Positions 25,938-36,700 of a stretch of DNA of 64,000 nt are shown in pieces. Numbering within the stretch: position 1 is the stretch's first letter; each line of letters starts with the position of its first letter. Both the position numbers and the translations under genes were made by a program. The notes below the pieces were generated by a model, which searched no databases, was not told the origin of the DNA, and saw only the letters and a list, made by a program, of their open reading frames with translations. This DNA comes from Syngnathus acus (taxonomy: Eukaryota > Chordata > Actinopteri > Syngnathiformes > Syngnathidae): contig NC_051093.1 in assembly GCF_901709675.1 (NCBI RefSeq), forward strand, positions 3,927,053 through 3,991,052, read 5' to 3'.

Positions 25938-26009
25938 TTCCCTGACCGGGAATCGAACCCGGGCCGCGGCGGTGAGAGCGCCGAATCCTAACCACTAGAC
26001 CACCAGGGA
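25938..26009 (-). tRNA. tRNA-Glu(CTC), copy 7, canonical
   Basis: Canonical 72-nt sequence with anticodon CTC. The trailer differs by one base next to the tRNA end. A TTTT run follows. Confidence 0.96.
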
Positions 26010-26093
26010 AGCTTGCATGTACACCAAACGGTTTTATTGAGATCAGATAAAACTGTACCATGGCGCATGAAGCGAGGAAATAAAATCACTAAG

Positions 26094-26165
26094 TTCCCTG
26101 ACCGGGAATCGAACCCGGGCCGCGGCGGTGAGAGCGCCGAATCCTAACCACTAGACTACCAGGGA
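26094..26165 (-). tRNA. tRNA-Glu(CTC), copy 8, position-9 variant
   Basis: G9 is A. It hits the same position as the copy 5 change with a different base, so the two arose independently. Stems are intact. Confidence 0.9.
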
Positions 26166-26249
26166 AGCTTGCATGTACACCAAACGGTTTTATTGCGATC
26201 AGATAAAACTGTACCATGGCGCATGCAGTGAGGAAATAAAAATACTAGG

Positions 26250-26321
26250 TTCCCTGACCGGGAATCGAACCCGGGCCGCGGCGGTGAGAGCGCCGAATCC
26301 TAACCACTAGACCACCAGGGA
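26250..26321 (-). tRNA. tRNA-Glu(CTC), copy 9, canonical
   Basis: Canonical 72-nt sequence with anticodon CTC and a TTTTT terminator. Confidence 0.96.
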
Positions 26322-26405
26322 AGCTTGCATGTACACCAGACGGTTTTATTGCGATCAGATAAAACTGTACCATGGCGCATGAAGCGAGGAAATAAAAATA
26401 CTAGG

Positions 26406-26477
26406 TTCCCTGACCGGGAATCGAACCCGGGCCGCGGCGGTGAGAGCGCCGAATCCTAACCACTAGACCACCAGGGA
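26406..26477 (-). tRNA. tRNA-Glu(CTC), copy 10, canonical
   Basis: Canonical 72-nt sequence with anticodon CTC and a TTTTT terminator. The flank on the upstream side (plus coordinates 26478-26561) is the most diverged spacer of the central array. Confidence 0.96.
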
Positions 26478-26561
26478 AGCTTGCATGTGCACAAAACAGT
26501 TTTGTTGAGACCAGATAAAATTGTACCATGGCGCATGAGGCGAGGAAATAAAACTACTAAG

Positions 26562-26633
26562 TTCCCTAACCGGGAATCGAACCCGGGCCGCGGCGGTGAG
26601 AGCGCCGAATCCTAACCACTAGACCACCAGGGA
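26562..26633 (-). tRNA. tRNA-Glu(CTC), copy 11, acceptor-stem variant
   Basis: One change in the 3' acceptor strand (C to T) converts a G-C pair to G-T wobble. The fold should hold. A TTTT run follows. Confidence 0.9.
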
Positions 26634-26717
26634 AGCTTGCATGTACACCAAACGGTTTTATTGCGATCAGATAAAACTGTACCATGGCGCATGAAGCGAG
26701 GAAATAAAAATACTAAG

Positions 26718-26789
26718 TTCCCTGACCGGGAATCGAACCCGGGCCGCGGCGGTGAGAGCGCCGAATCCTAACCACTAGACCACCAGGGA
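26718..26789 (-). tRNA. tRNA-Glu(CTC), copy 12, canonical
   Basis: Canonical 72-nt sequence with anticodon CTC and a TTTTT terminator. Confidence 0.96.
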
Positions 26790-26873
26790 AGCTTGCATGT
26801 ACACCAAACGGTTTTATTGCGATCAGATAAAACTGTACCATGGCGCATGAAGCGAGGAAATAAAAATACTAGG

Positions 26874-26944
26874 TTCCCTGACCGGGAATCGAACACGGGC
26901 CGCGGCGGTGAGAGCGCCGAATCCTAACCACCAGACCACCAGGA
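26874..26944 (-). pseudogene. tRNA-Glu(CTC), copy 13, degenerate (71 nt)
   Basis: It carries three lesions: one G deleted from the 5' acceptor strand, the conserved A14 of the D arm changed to G, and a T-stem G to T change that also alters the B box to TGTTCGATTCC. Loss of an acceptor base and a weakened B box make it a likely tRNA pseudogene. The A14 change is shared with copy 15. Confidence 0.8.
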
Positions 26945-27028
26945 AGCTTGCATGTATACCAAACGGTTTTATTGAGATCAGATAAAACTGTACCATGGCG
27001 CATGAGGTGAGGAAATAAAACTACTAGG

Positions 27029-27100
27029 TTCCCTGACCGGGAATCGAACCCGGGCCGCGGCGGTGAGAGCGCCGAATCCTAACCACTAGACCACCAGGGA
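27029..27100 (-). tRNA. tRNA-Glu(CTC), copy 14, canonical
   Basis: Canonical 72-nt sequence with anticodon CTC and a TTTT terminator. Confidence 0.96.
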
Positions 27101-27184
27101 AGCTTGCATGTACACCAAACGGTTTTATTGAGATCAGATAAAACTGTACCATGGCGCATGACGCGAGGAAATAAAACTGCTAGG

Positions 27185-27256
27185 TTCCCTGACCGGGAAT
27201 CGAACCCGGGCCGCGGCGGTGAGAGCGCCGAATCCTAACCACCAGACCACCAGGGA
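27185..27256 (-). tRNA. tRNA-Glu(CTC), copy 15, A14-to-G variant
   Basis: The D-arm residue A14, which normally pairs with T8 in the tertiary fold, is G. The rest is canonical. Copy 13 has the same change, in keeping with a two-unit duplication. Confidence 0.8.
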
Positions 27257-27340
27257 AGCTTGCATGTATACCAAACGGTTTTATTGAGATCAGATAAAAC
27301 TGTACCATGGCGCATGAGGTGAGGAAATAAAACTACTAGG

Positions 27341-27413
27341 TTCCCTGACCGGGAATCGAACCCGGGGCCGCGGCGGTGAGAGCGCCGAATCCTAACCACT
27401 AGACCACCAGGGA
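27341..27413 (-). tRNA. tRNA-Glu(CTC), copy 16, one-base insertion (73 nt)
   Basis: One extra C lies just before or within the T-stem 5' strand, giving 73 nt. If placed in the variable loop the fold can be kept, so the copy may still work. A TTTT run follows. Confidence 0.75.
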
Positions 27414-27497
27414 AGCTTGCATGTACACCAAACGGTTTTATTGAGATCAGATAAAACTGTACCATGGCGCATGACGCGAGGAAATAAAACTGCCAGG

Positions 27498-27569
27498 TTC
27501 CCTGACCGGGAATCGAACCCGGGCCGCGGCGGTGAGAGCGCCGAATCCTAACCACTAGACCACCAGGGA
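27498..27569 (-). tRNA. tRNA-Glu(CTC), copy 17, canonical
   Basis: Canonical 72-nt sequence with a TTTT terminator. The spacer on its 5' side has diverged from the array consensus, and the AAGCTTGCATG part is lost. Confidence 0.96.
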
Positions 27570-27654
27570 AATTGTGTACAAAGTGTCTTATTGACATCAG
27601 ATAAAACTGTATCATGGAACAAATACATGAAGCGAGGAAATAAAAAAAAGTGAG

Positions 27655-27726
27655 TTCCCTGACCGGGAATCGAACCCGGGCCGCGGCGGTGAGAGCGCCG
27701 AATCCTAACCACTAGACCACCAGGGA
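27655..27726 (-). tRNA. tRNA-Glu(CTC), copy 18, canonical, array founder side
   Basis: Canonical 72-nt sequence followed by a T8 run, the strongest Pol III terminator of the array. Its flanks are the most divergent. It marks the outer edge of the array and may be the oldest unit. Confidence 0.96.
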
Positions 27727-30700
27727 AGCTGACCGAGGAGGCGAACGGTTAACTTATAAAACTGAAAAACTTGTTCTCATGGTAAAACATTTTCTCTATT
27801 TTATGAACCCCTTAACCACATCATGTATCGTCTTTCAATCTATTTCATCTCATGTAGAATGCCCTCCTTATCGAACGACTTGGCCATAACATACAGTTCT
27901 CACAATGAACACACGAGGGAACCAGAGCACCTTTTTAAATTTAAAGCTCAAGTTTCAAGTATCGACCTTTCGGTTCGGGAAAAGGGATGGGTGGATAAAC
28001 AGCACGACACTGAAAACACATTAATAACATGCAGCATTGGATGAAATAGAAGTCCAAACAAATCACTTTTACATTGTTGATATTTTGACCATTTATAATT
28101 TTCATTAAAATATTCTCGAAATACCAACATTTGTTTTTAGGAGCTGTCGATCATTTATAGAATAAAATAAATGTAAATTTTACATAAACGTATACCCATA
28201 AATGATTAAATTGGAGCAACTCTTAAACTTAGTTTTCTGAATTGTTCAATTAAAACCTCTGACTGAGCTGTAAATAACTGAACCCTATATTTGAAAATAA
28301 ACGGATTAAACTGACACGAAATGTTATTTCCAAGATGCAGGTCAGCATTGTTAATGCGTCACTTGTGCGCTTTTGTTGTCTTTTAAATGCCTGTGTGTTG
28401 TGTTGTGTTTAGGGCACACTGCCTGTGACCACGTGACCTCCTTTCTATTGTGCACGGTGACTGACAAGCGTGCCGAGGCACAATAAAGTCTGGGCTGCCG
28501 ATAAGCACATGCAAATGCTTCAGTAAGCAACACATGTCAATTGCATGTGCTGAACGCTATGACACATTATTTGTGTGGATCGGGCGAATAATTTAAAGTA
28601 AGTTCCAAAAATAAACCTGCCTGTAGGTGACGTTGTGAAAATGCTGTGTTAATGATGGCTTGAGAAAGTAGTTAAGTTCAGCTATGTTAGTGCTCATAAT
28701 GGCCACTTCCGCTTCTTTCAAGAAAATATTGACTTAAAGTGTAATGTTTTGGCTACACACTGCTCTTGTACTCGGGGGTTTTCCTGGCGCGGGAGGTTGG
28801 GAGGTCTCCAAATAACGGACAACTCTGCATGCCGCACGAACACATCCTCCCACTGAGTATTTGCTCGAGGGCAAAGGTCTAGTTGCCCTCCCTCAAAACA
28901 TGTCTTCATAAATGCAAGACGTTATTGTTTCAACTATTTGTTTGCATAGCTGCAGCTTATCAGCGAGTTTTCGTGGGGGCGTTTCTCAGCACAGGCTGGA
29001 CGTGCTTCGATGATGTACCTAATCTTTTGTCTAATTTAACGGACCAACATTCCACTGGGCAGCCAACGTGCTGTCACTCAATCATGTGGCATGTTAGCTT
29101 AGCATTCCCGCTAACACCCCAGCATGCTCAAAATGCAAAGGGGTGAGCCCATGCGGAGCGCTATCAAAACACGGGCCTTCTGTAGGCCCAGCAGGGGTCA
29201 GGGGTTCGAGATTAGGGCCATCGAGGTGGCAAATGGGGTCGTAACTCCACATCTGGACTTGTCATCATCATTTCTCCTTTTTTTTCCTCTGCCTGACGAC
29301 GAAAAGTCCACTGATGCAAACACACAGACACACGTATATACGCGAAGTATTCTAACTCAGCGTGTCAAGATCTATGCATGAGGGGTCAAAAGGTGCCAGT
29401 CACGGTCATCGGGTCTTAACTGATTTAAAATGCTTCTCCAGATGTCTGCATTACTCTTATTAGATCACATTTCGGATTCGTAAAAAGCTGACGAGACGGC
29501 AAAAATAATCAAATGGGCAGAATTCAAAATCAAACAGCACATTGGTGGCTGGTTTTATTTTTATTTGCAGTGATAATCGATATAGCGCCCCCTAGCCCCT
29601 AGCCATCACTAGTTGCTGATGAATTAGTTTCTTGATTTTCCAGTTCAGTCACGCTCATTAACTGACCCAAACTTCACTCGCAGCCCTGACCCTTGACCTG
29701 AAACCCTAACCACAAGCCTAACTCGGTGGGTTGCGCCTGCCACTCAACAACCCAAGACATTCTTCCACTAAAATTCCAGCAAACAAAAAAACGTCCCAAA
29801 TTCTCCTAGCAGTGCTTCTTTGTTGCCCTTGTTTCACCTTCGCACTAATATTTAAAAGTGTGACAAAGTGTCACGTGAAAGGTAACAGAAGAAACCCCAA
29901 AGAAATGCCCGGCAGCAACAGAACAAGTTTGTGCCAGCGCGCTGAGCGGGAATTCGGGTCGGCAGATGGTGGGGCCGAGGCCCCCCGAGGGCCCTGAGGC
30001 AACGCTACACCCTGGGACCCAGATACCTAATCAGAGCCATTGAGTCGCTCACCTGCTGCTCGGGCCACTCACAATGTTATCTCATCTCCCTGACCTATTG
30101 TGGGCTCCCGTCGGCGGTAATGACAAGCCAGGGGAGCCACTGGCCGGCTGTCCCCGGAGAGTGGCGGGATCATGGGAAACGCCGTCGTAATCCATCCCCG
30201 CGTCTTTCGCCGCCTTGCCCGGATCGTGTTTCTCATGCTTCTGTGCGCTTTGATTTAAAGGCGGCTTATGGATGTTTTTGCATGAGAACATTGACGGTTT
30301 GAGATGGGAGGCGATAATCGGCGTACTTGTAATTGAGCAAATCCAATTAACCCGATCGGAGCTGTATGCGAGTCCTTTTGGAATATTCCAGTTAACGGAT
30401 TAAGTGAAACCTAATTTATCATGGGGCAGATGTTCCTGAACACAGATCTATACAATTAACGCCGATGCCGATATTTGGCTGGATAGCATTCTCATAACCG
30501 ATCAATGGTCTGATTAATTTAAAAAAACATCCCAGAAAGCAAATGGTAGAGTTGAATAAAACCAAATGCAAATTATAATTTTTTTTACCCTTAAAGGCCA
30601 TCGTAAATGTAAAGGAAGACATTTTGGAACCATTCCTCAATTCCGGAAAGCAAATATTAGATCCAAGCCATGCATCTATCCCATATGTTTATTTTTACAA

Positions 30701-33700
30701 TGGAGCCAGATACTTTTTGCACCTTACTTTACGGTCTCGTTTATGTTCCATGCGCTATTGTTGTTGGGTCACAAAGGGGAGGAAGTTGAATGGAGACGGT
30801 CACAATGATAGAATGCTAGGGGGGGAAAAAAAGACAGTCTTCCTGTTTGGCCACAAAGAGAGAACAAGATGAAAAGGAAAGGAACTCACCTCATCACTGT
30901 CATTTGGTTCCCTTTGTAGTCGCACTATCAGTGAGGAAGGTAAAGGCGACGTTCCGTGTCAGTGCAGAAGCTTGACTGTGTGCAAAAAATGCAACATAAT
31001 TACACAAAGATGCTTATTCATTGTAAAAATAGAGCAAATCCACCATGAAAATTCCTTTTGATTTTAGAGGGAGGAACAAATGGCGCCTTGAAATTCAACC
31101 AAAACCAACTCAGAGTGATCTCCATGGTGGTCGTAGCCCCGGTTGACCCGAGAGATGTTCGCTGATAACCCTGTGTGCGCCGTTGCGCGCCTGGCAACCA
31201 GAGCGGTCGGTCCTGTTTGTGTCAAACATGATACAGATAACGGCCATTCCCAAACATTCCCGAAAGAAGGAAAAACAAAGCATAAATTCCCATTGGAAGT
31301 CATACAAGTAAATCTTATCTTCAAAAGACATAGCATCTCAGTTAAAACAGAGGGATGCAAATACGATAAATAAACACAGGCATATATTTTTTATCCTCTG
31401 CAAAGAGCGATGAATTTAAATAAAAAGGTTTATCTTGTAAATTCTTCACATTCTATTTCATTTAATCCGTTTAATGAATATTAAATAGCATAAAATATTC
31501 TGAACAGTTCTGGCTACGTTTTTTATGCTACTAGCCGAACATGCTAATGTGCGAGCTAGCAGTTCCCTGCACGTTTGATCTTTAGAAATAAAAACACTGT
31601 GGGTCACACACGCATTGATTTTAGCTCATAACGTGACCAGATGTTCACGGCGTAGATGCTTTTTCATTTTCGCAACAGCGCTGCGGGAATAAATCAACCT
31701 TGCTTTAAGCACATCTCTTATCGAGGCATCCACTTGTTTGCTTTTCATTCAAAGTGGAAAAAAACAAAGGGGAGTGATTTAATGAGACACGCATGGAATA
31801 AAGGAGGGAGTGTGTGTGTGTCGGGGGGGTCGAATCAAAGTTGCTCTGTCGCATCCTCGCCCAGCATAAACATCACAGCAGAGTCAACTTCCTCTGCTCG
31901 CTCTGCTGCGCACACTTCCTGAGGGGATCCAGCCACGGCATCACATTGCACGCCGTCTTCGGTCAAAGCTGCCATCATCTGCAACATCTTCATGTTACTG
32001 TACTGCTTTTATTTTGGTCACAGACGCAAGAATGCGGGTCTAGTGGAAAAATATGGCACTTAAGGCTACAACTGAAGATGTGATCGGAGAGCCGACGGGG
32101 AGTGTAGGAACAGTAGATACATGAGAGTTTTTGCAGCCCCCGACGAGTCCCACCCTGGGAGGCCGGAGAGGAAGCAGAGCAGCTGGAGGTCAAAGTTGGC
32201 TGGCTCTGTTCGGAGTTACTGTTTGTCCTCGTATTATTCTAGTCGACGCCAACACACTAAAAAGATCTTGACCTTGGAGAGATTCCAAGAACTCTTCGCA
32301 ACCAGGACTTTTCGTTTGTCCCCTTAAGGAGATGATGACGGGAACAAAGCTTGCGCTAGAATAGCATTATCAAAACTATGCTTTTTAATATGTGCAATGA
32401 AGGAACCCCCAACAATTTGCAATCAGCCCTGACGTTATTGGGTACAGATTCTCTCTGGACCTCAGGACCGATGATTCAGTTATCAAAATTTACTCCTTTC
32501 CTAACAACAGTGCCGAGAGAGCATGCAGAAATTAAAAGGAAAAGGACCTATAATTGAACCTTGAGGCACACCGTGGCCAAGTTGCACATACATGCATGTA
32601 CCTTCTAAAGTGGTCGGGAAGTGAAGCCACATGATGCTTTTTCCATCGCAAGCGAGGCAAGTTCTGCTCCTCACAGACGTCAGGGAGTCTTCCTGGAGAT
32701 GTCCAATTCGGGTCAGAGACAGTGACCCGGGAAGTCGGGAGCTTTTCCGTCAATACTGCGGAGACAAAGAGGAGTCAGGGAGGATGGCGAACTGTTTTCC
32801 TGCTTCTGTTATTTTGATACGTACCTGTTTTGCTTTCTGATGAGGCTGTTTGTACTGGCTCGTGACCATACCTGCATTTTTCTTTTTGGCAACAATGGCT
32901 TCAGCGGCTTTGTCGGTCATTAGTGACTACTACACGTGACAGGACACAACATTAGGTACACCTCAAGTGACCGTTTGTTCCCCATCATGCTTTGTGTGTT
33001 CCTCCTTCATCCATAACAGCCCAGCCAAGACGCGACGGGCCTCAAGATGCATATCTAATGGCGACCTTACTAAAGTTCAAGAGATTTCCACATTCTGCCA
33101 CTCCAAAAAGCCCTCACATCTTGACCCGGGGTTCTGACCCGCCTAATGTTATACAAAGCATCCATCACGGGCCAAGAGGTGAGTCTCTGACCTGGCAGCA
33201 TTGTCGCAACGGCGCTTTGTTGTTGATCCAAGAACCCTCAGAGGGAAGGACAATGAGGCTTTCACAACAAAAAAAGACTGGGTGCTATTGTGTTTGGAGC
33301 CTCTCAAAACAAGTCTCCCTAGGCCATCCTGGACAAACCTCACAATGTGACTGTTTTCTCACTAGATGAATGCAGATAAACAGGCATTTTGGCTGATAAG
33401 CAAGAAAAAAAAGAATTAAAAGGAAAGAAATTATGGTTTTCTTGGACGGGGGGGGTAGTCATAAGTTAAAGCAGTTCCCAAGCGTCCTAATAATGTCTTA
33501 ACATTTCCCTAGGATTAAGAACTACAGCATTTCCCACGTTTATTTGGAAGGTGGTAGAGTCGTTATGGTCTAATAAAACCAGAGGATCTGATCTTGTACA
33601 CACCAAACTCAAAAGTACCCCAGGGTACCCTGATGGGCCTCCAAAACGTTTTAGTTCTGAGGTCAAAATGCGCTATATCGAAAAAGTACCAATCATCAAA

Positions 33701-36700
33701 GCCAAGGGAGAGACTGAAGAATCTCTTATTAGGCGGCTTGGTGATGCTGCCTGTCGCCGTGGCAACCAGCGCTATGTCATCAGGGACGTCCCCTTTTGCC
33801 CTGACCTCTTCCCACGGTGGCGGCACACTTTCCCCTCAGGGAGATTTTGCGCGCAACATCTGCCCTGTCTGACACCCCCTCCCCCCTCTAAAAAGAAGAA
33901 GAGCTCAGTGGACAGCACCACAAACACCTGCTGAGAGTCAGAGGTCAGGACGATTCATACAGGAATGTCGTGCGAGGTATTCTACCAGCTTGTCTCGTGG
34001 TCATGTGGGGACAGAACGGGAGGGGGTTCCCCTCCCCTGCCGTGTCGTCTCCGTTTTAAAGGAATCGGCCAAGCCTTCATCAATCCGCGCTGGCATTCCA
34101 CAATAGCTGACCCCACAATGGGACTCTCTTTCTCCTTTCTATGGCAGATGGCTTTGGCTTGGGGCTATCCGCGCCGAGATCCAATTGTTTGGGCTCCAGG
34201 GATCAAGACGAGACCTTTGCTGCTCCTCCTTCAGTGGCCCGCTTGGGAGCAGAAGTTGCATTTCAACTCCATCCTTCATTGAGAGAGAAAGAAAAAATAG
34301 CAAAATATGTTGAAAATCCCTGGCTCAAATGTGTTTACTTAACTTTTGCTTATTAAGATGCCAAGCAGGATAAATAGCAAGATAAATGAAGATTAAAGAA
34401 GTTAAGAGATATTTATTATTTGCTAGCATTAGCATTAACAAAAAGTGGAAGCTAGATGAAGATTAAAGATGTTAAGAGATATTTATTATTTGCTAGCATT
34501 AGCATTAACAAAAAGTGGAAGCTAGATGAAGATTAAAGATGTTAAGAGATATTTATTATTTGCTAGCTGTGGTTAATCTCAGCTAGCATTAACAAAAAGT
34601 GGAAATACTGCATTTCCATGCTAGTGTTTCTTTAGTTAGCTAGCCTAGCACAATGGGGAATGCGCATTGTCATCATTTTGCTGACGTCGGTTTGTTTTAC
34701 TACCTAATTTGTAAATTGTTAACAGTTTAGTGTGATTTATTTGTTTCGCAAACACAGAAGAATTTGCCTCAGCGAGAATTTGCACCTGTTAGCACAGCAT
34801 TTACATAAAGCTGTCTCTTCATTAAGCTTCCACTTTAGCTCTTTCTTGTTCTCGTCTCTTGGTGGTGGGGGAAGCGTTTAACACATCTGTTGTCTCTGTG
34901 TGAGGCAACGGGGATGCTTTCATTGAGTCCAGAAAGAGCACCAAGGGCCCCCCACTCCTTCCAAATTCCAATGGAAAAGAGTGAGTGGGATAATGGGAAG
35001 AATGGAGGAAGGCCAGCACACCTCCTTCATCATCGCTCTTGGAAAACTTAAAACGAGTTCAGTCACAGTCTAATCAGCTTCCGCACGTTTCCCGCCGCTA
35101 ACGTTGCTGATTATTCTTCCCTTCGTATTACGTAAGGACAGACTTTTTCCAGAATGGTAATTATGGCAAAGAATAGCCTGAGGATGTAACGGGTGAGTTC
35201 TTGAGAAATTGAGAAAGCTCAGAGACAGAAAGACAAAGCAACTGCCATACAGAGTCAGAAAGACAGTGGGAATGCGGCAAGTGTGGGATTCCATGCTATC
35301 TATACAGACCATAATGCTATTATGTGCATAAATCCAAAAATCCGTAGAATCATCCATTTAAGCGCTTATTGTGACATCTGCGTTCGAGCAAACAGAACCT
35401 GTTACATCAATTAAAGCCGCTAGATCACTTAGCAGCTCGTGATGTATTTCCTCTCATTTCTTTACACCGGCGGTTGTCCTGTCCTGTCCCGCCTCTTATC
35501 TCGTAAATGTCCCCGCCGCTGTCCCCTCGCTCACGCACGCCCCACCCTGGTTATTGTCTCGGCGCCGCCGTTGAGATCCCTCCGTTTAAATCCAAACAGA
35601 CACTTGCTGCGCTGCTCACAATGGCCGCCATTGTTCCTGCCTGAAAGGGGAGCATGTGTTTTTGCTAATGCCGCACTCTCCGGGACAACCTCGGACATTC
35701 TGCCTTTTAATCAAAGAGCGCCGTCACGCTTGGGCGACTTCCTCCGAGGTGCCTGGAGGTTGTGGGAAAAGGGCCCGAGCGTGAGTGCAGCCTCCATCTT
35801 GAGGGGGGGCACTCAATGCTCAGGAATTAACTGTAAGGCTCCGCTTGGTCATGTGACATCACGTTGGCATTTGTTTCCAGAAACATGGAAGCTTAGAAGC
35901 TTCGTGGCCGTTAGACAGTTCTGTTCTTGACAAACATCTCAGCGTAAGGCCTAATACTAGCACCATTGCTAATGCTAGCTCATTGACCCAGAACTGTGGA
36001 AACTGGAGGCCTCTTATTACAGTTTTGTCCATTTTCACTTCCTGAAGGTGTCCCGTTACATTTGTCCGTGTAGCCTGGCTAAATCCTATCGTTGTCGTCT
36101 CCCACGGGAAATCAGAAAAGCTGGTTAGCGGTGTCACTGCTACGCTTTCCCACGGCTACTAACGTGAGCTCGGCTGATCTTCGCCGAGGTCAGTCAAGGA
36201 AACACGGGCACAATTAGAGGATTTATCCTCAGCTTTTGCTGTTACACTTAAAAAAAAAACGCATAACATTCTAAATCCAGATTCTGTATGCCATTAGAAC
36301 AATAGCTTTCGCTAATCCATTTAATATGAGAAGATCAACTCGGCTGGACCTACCACATGGGATAAACCGCTGCTCTGCTGGAGCTCCCGTTGGGAGCTGA
36401 TCCAAAGGCAGGAATTAATCCCGGTGACGAAAATGGAGGGGAGGGACCAGGTTGGATCGTCTGGGAAGGAGGAGACAATGATGGTGGGAAAATATACAAC
36501 ACTCCCAGGACATTTCATTAAGTACACCTGTACAATGGGATAAAGATAATAATGCTCAGCTAGCATGAACCTGAAGCTAGAAATCAAGGGGGGGGGAAAA
36601 GCCTACTGGAACATTCGACCCCGCGTGTCTAACAGATTAGCAGTGTGCCCTCGGCCATTAGGCAGCGTTTACAAGATGGCCCCTCACTGTTTTCGCATGC

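Larger units (their letters stand above)
25014..27726 (-). repeat. Tandem array of 18 tRNA-Glu(CTC) units, 156-bp period
   Basis: Eighteen tRNA-Glu genes in one orientation, each followed by a spacer of about 84 bp. Unit spacing is 148, 152, then 156 bp for ten intervals, then 155, 156, 156, 157 and 157. Spacers are nearly identical, with an AAGCTTGCATGTACACC start and a GAGGAAATAAA tract. On the transcribed strand most copies have a T4-T5 run 7-9 nt after the tRNA, which is a Pol III terminator. Ten copies (1, 3, 4, 7, 9, 10, 12, 14, 17, 18) have the canonical tRNA sequence and eight carry changes. Spacers after copies 13 and 15 are identical, and those after 14 and 16 differ by one base, so a two-unit block was duplicated. 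A 126-codon ORF across the end of the array is an artefact. Confidence 0.97.

Noticed and set aside
27235-27615. 126-codon minus-strand ORF across the tRNA array
   Set aside because: It is a read-through of tandem tRNA genes and spacers, and its internal repeats (RIRRSHRRGPG-like) are translated tRNA sequence.
25014-27726. CRISPR-like array because of regular repeats and spacers
   Set aside because: The repeats are complete tRNA-Glu genes, the spacers are near-identical rather than unique, and the genome is vertebrate.
29161-29235. Possible lone tRNA with GGTTCGAGATT
   Set aside because: The B box lacks the final CC and no acceptor stem or anticodon arm can be folded around it.
33551-33934. 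127-codon ORF with a lysine-rich end
   Set aside because: It overlaps an equally open minus-strand frame and shows no family match or splice evidence.
35439-35930. 163-codon plus-strand ORF upstream of LFNG
   Set aside because: Arg/Pro/Leu/Ser-rich composition typical of a GC-rich chance frame, with no recognisable domain.
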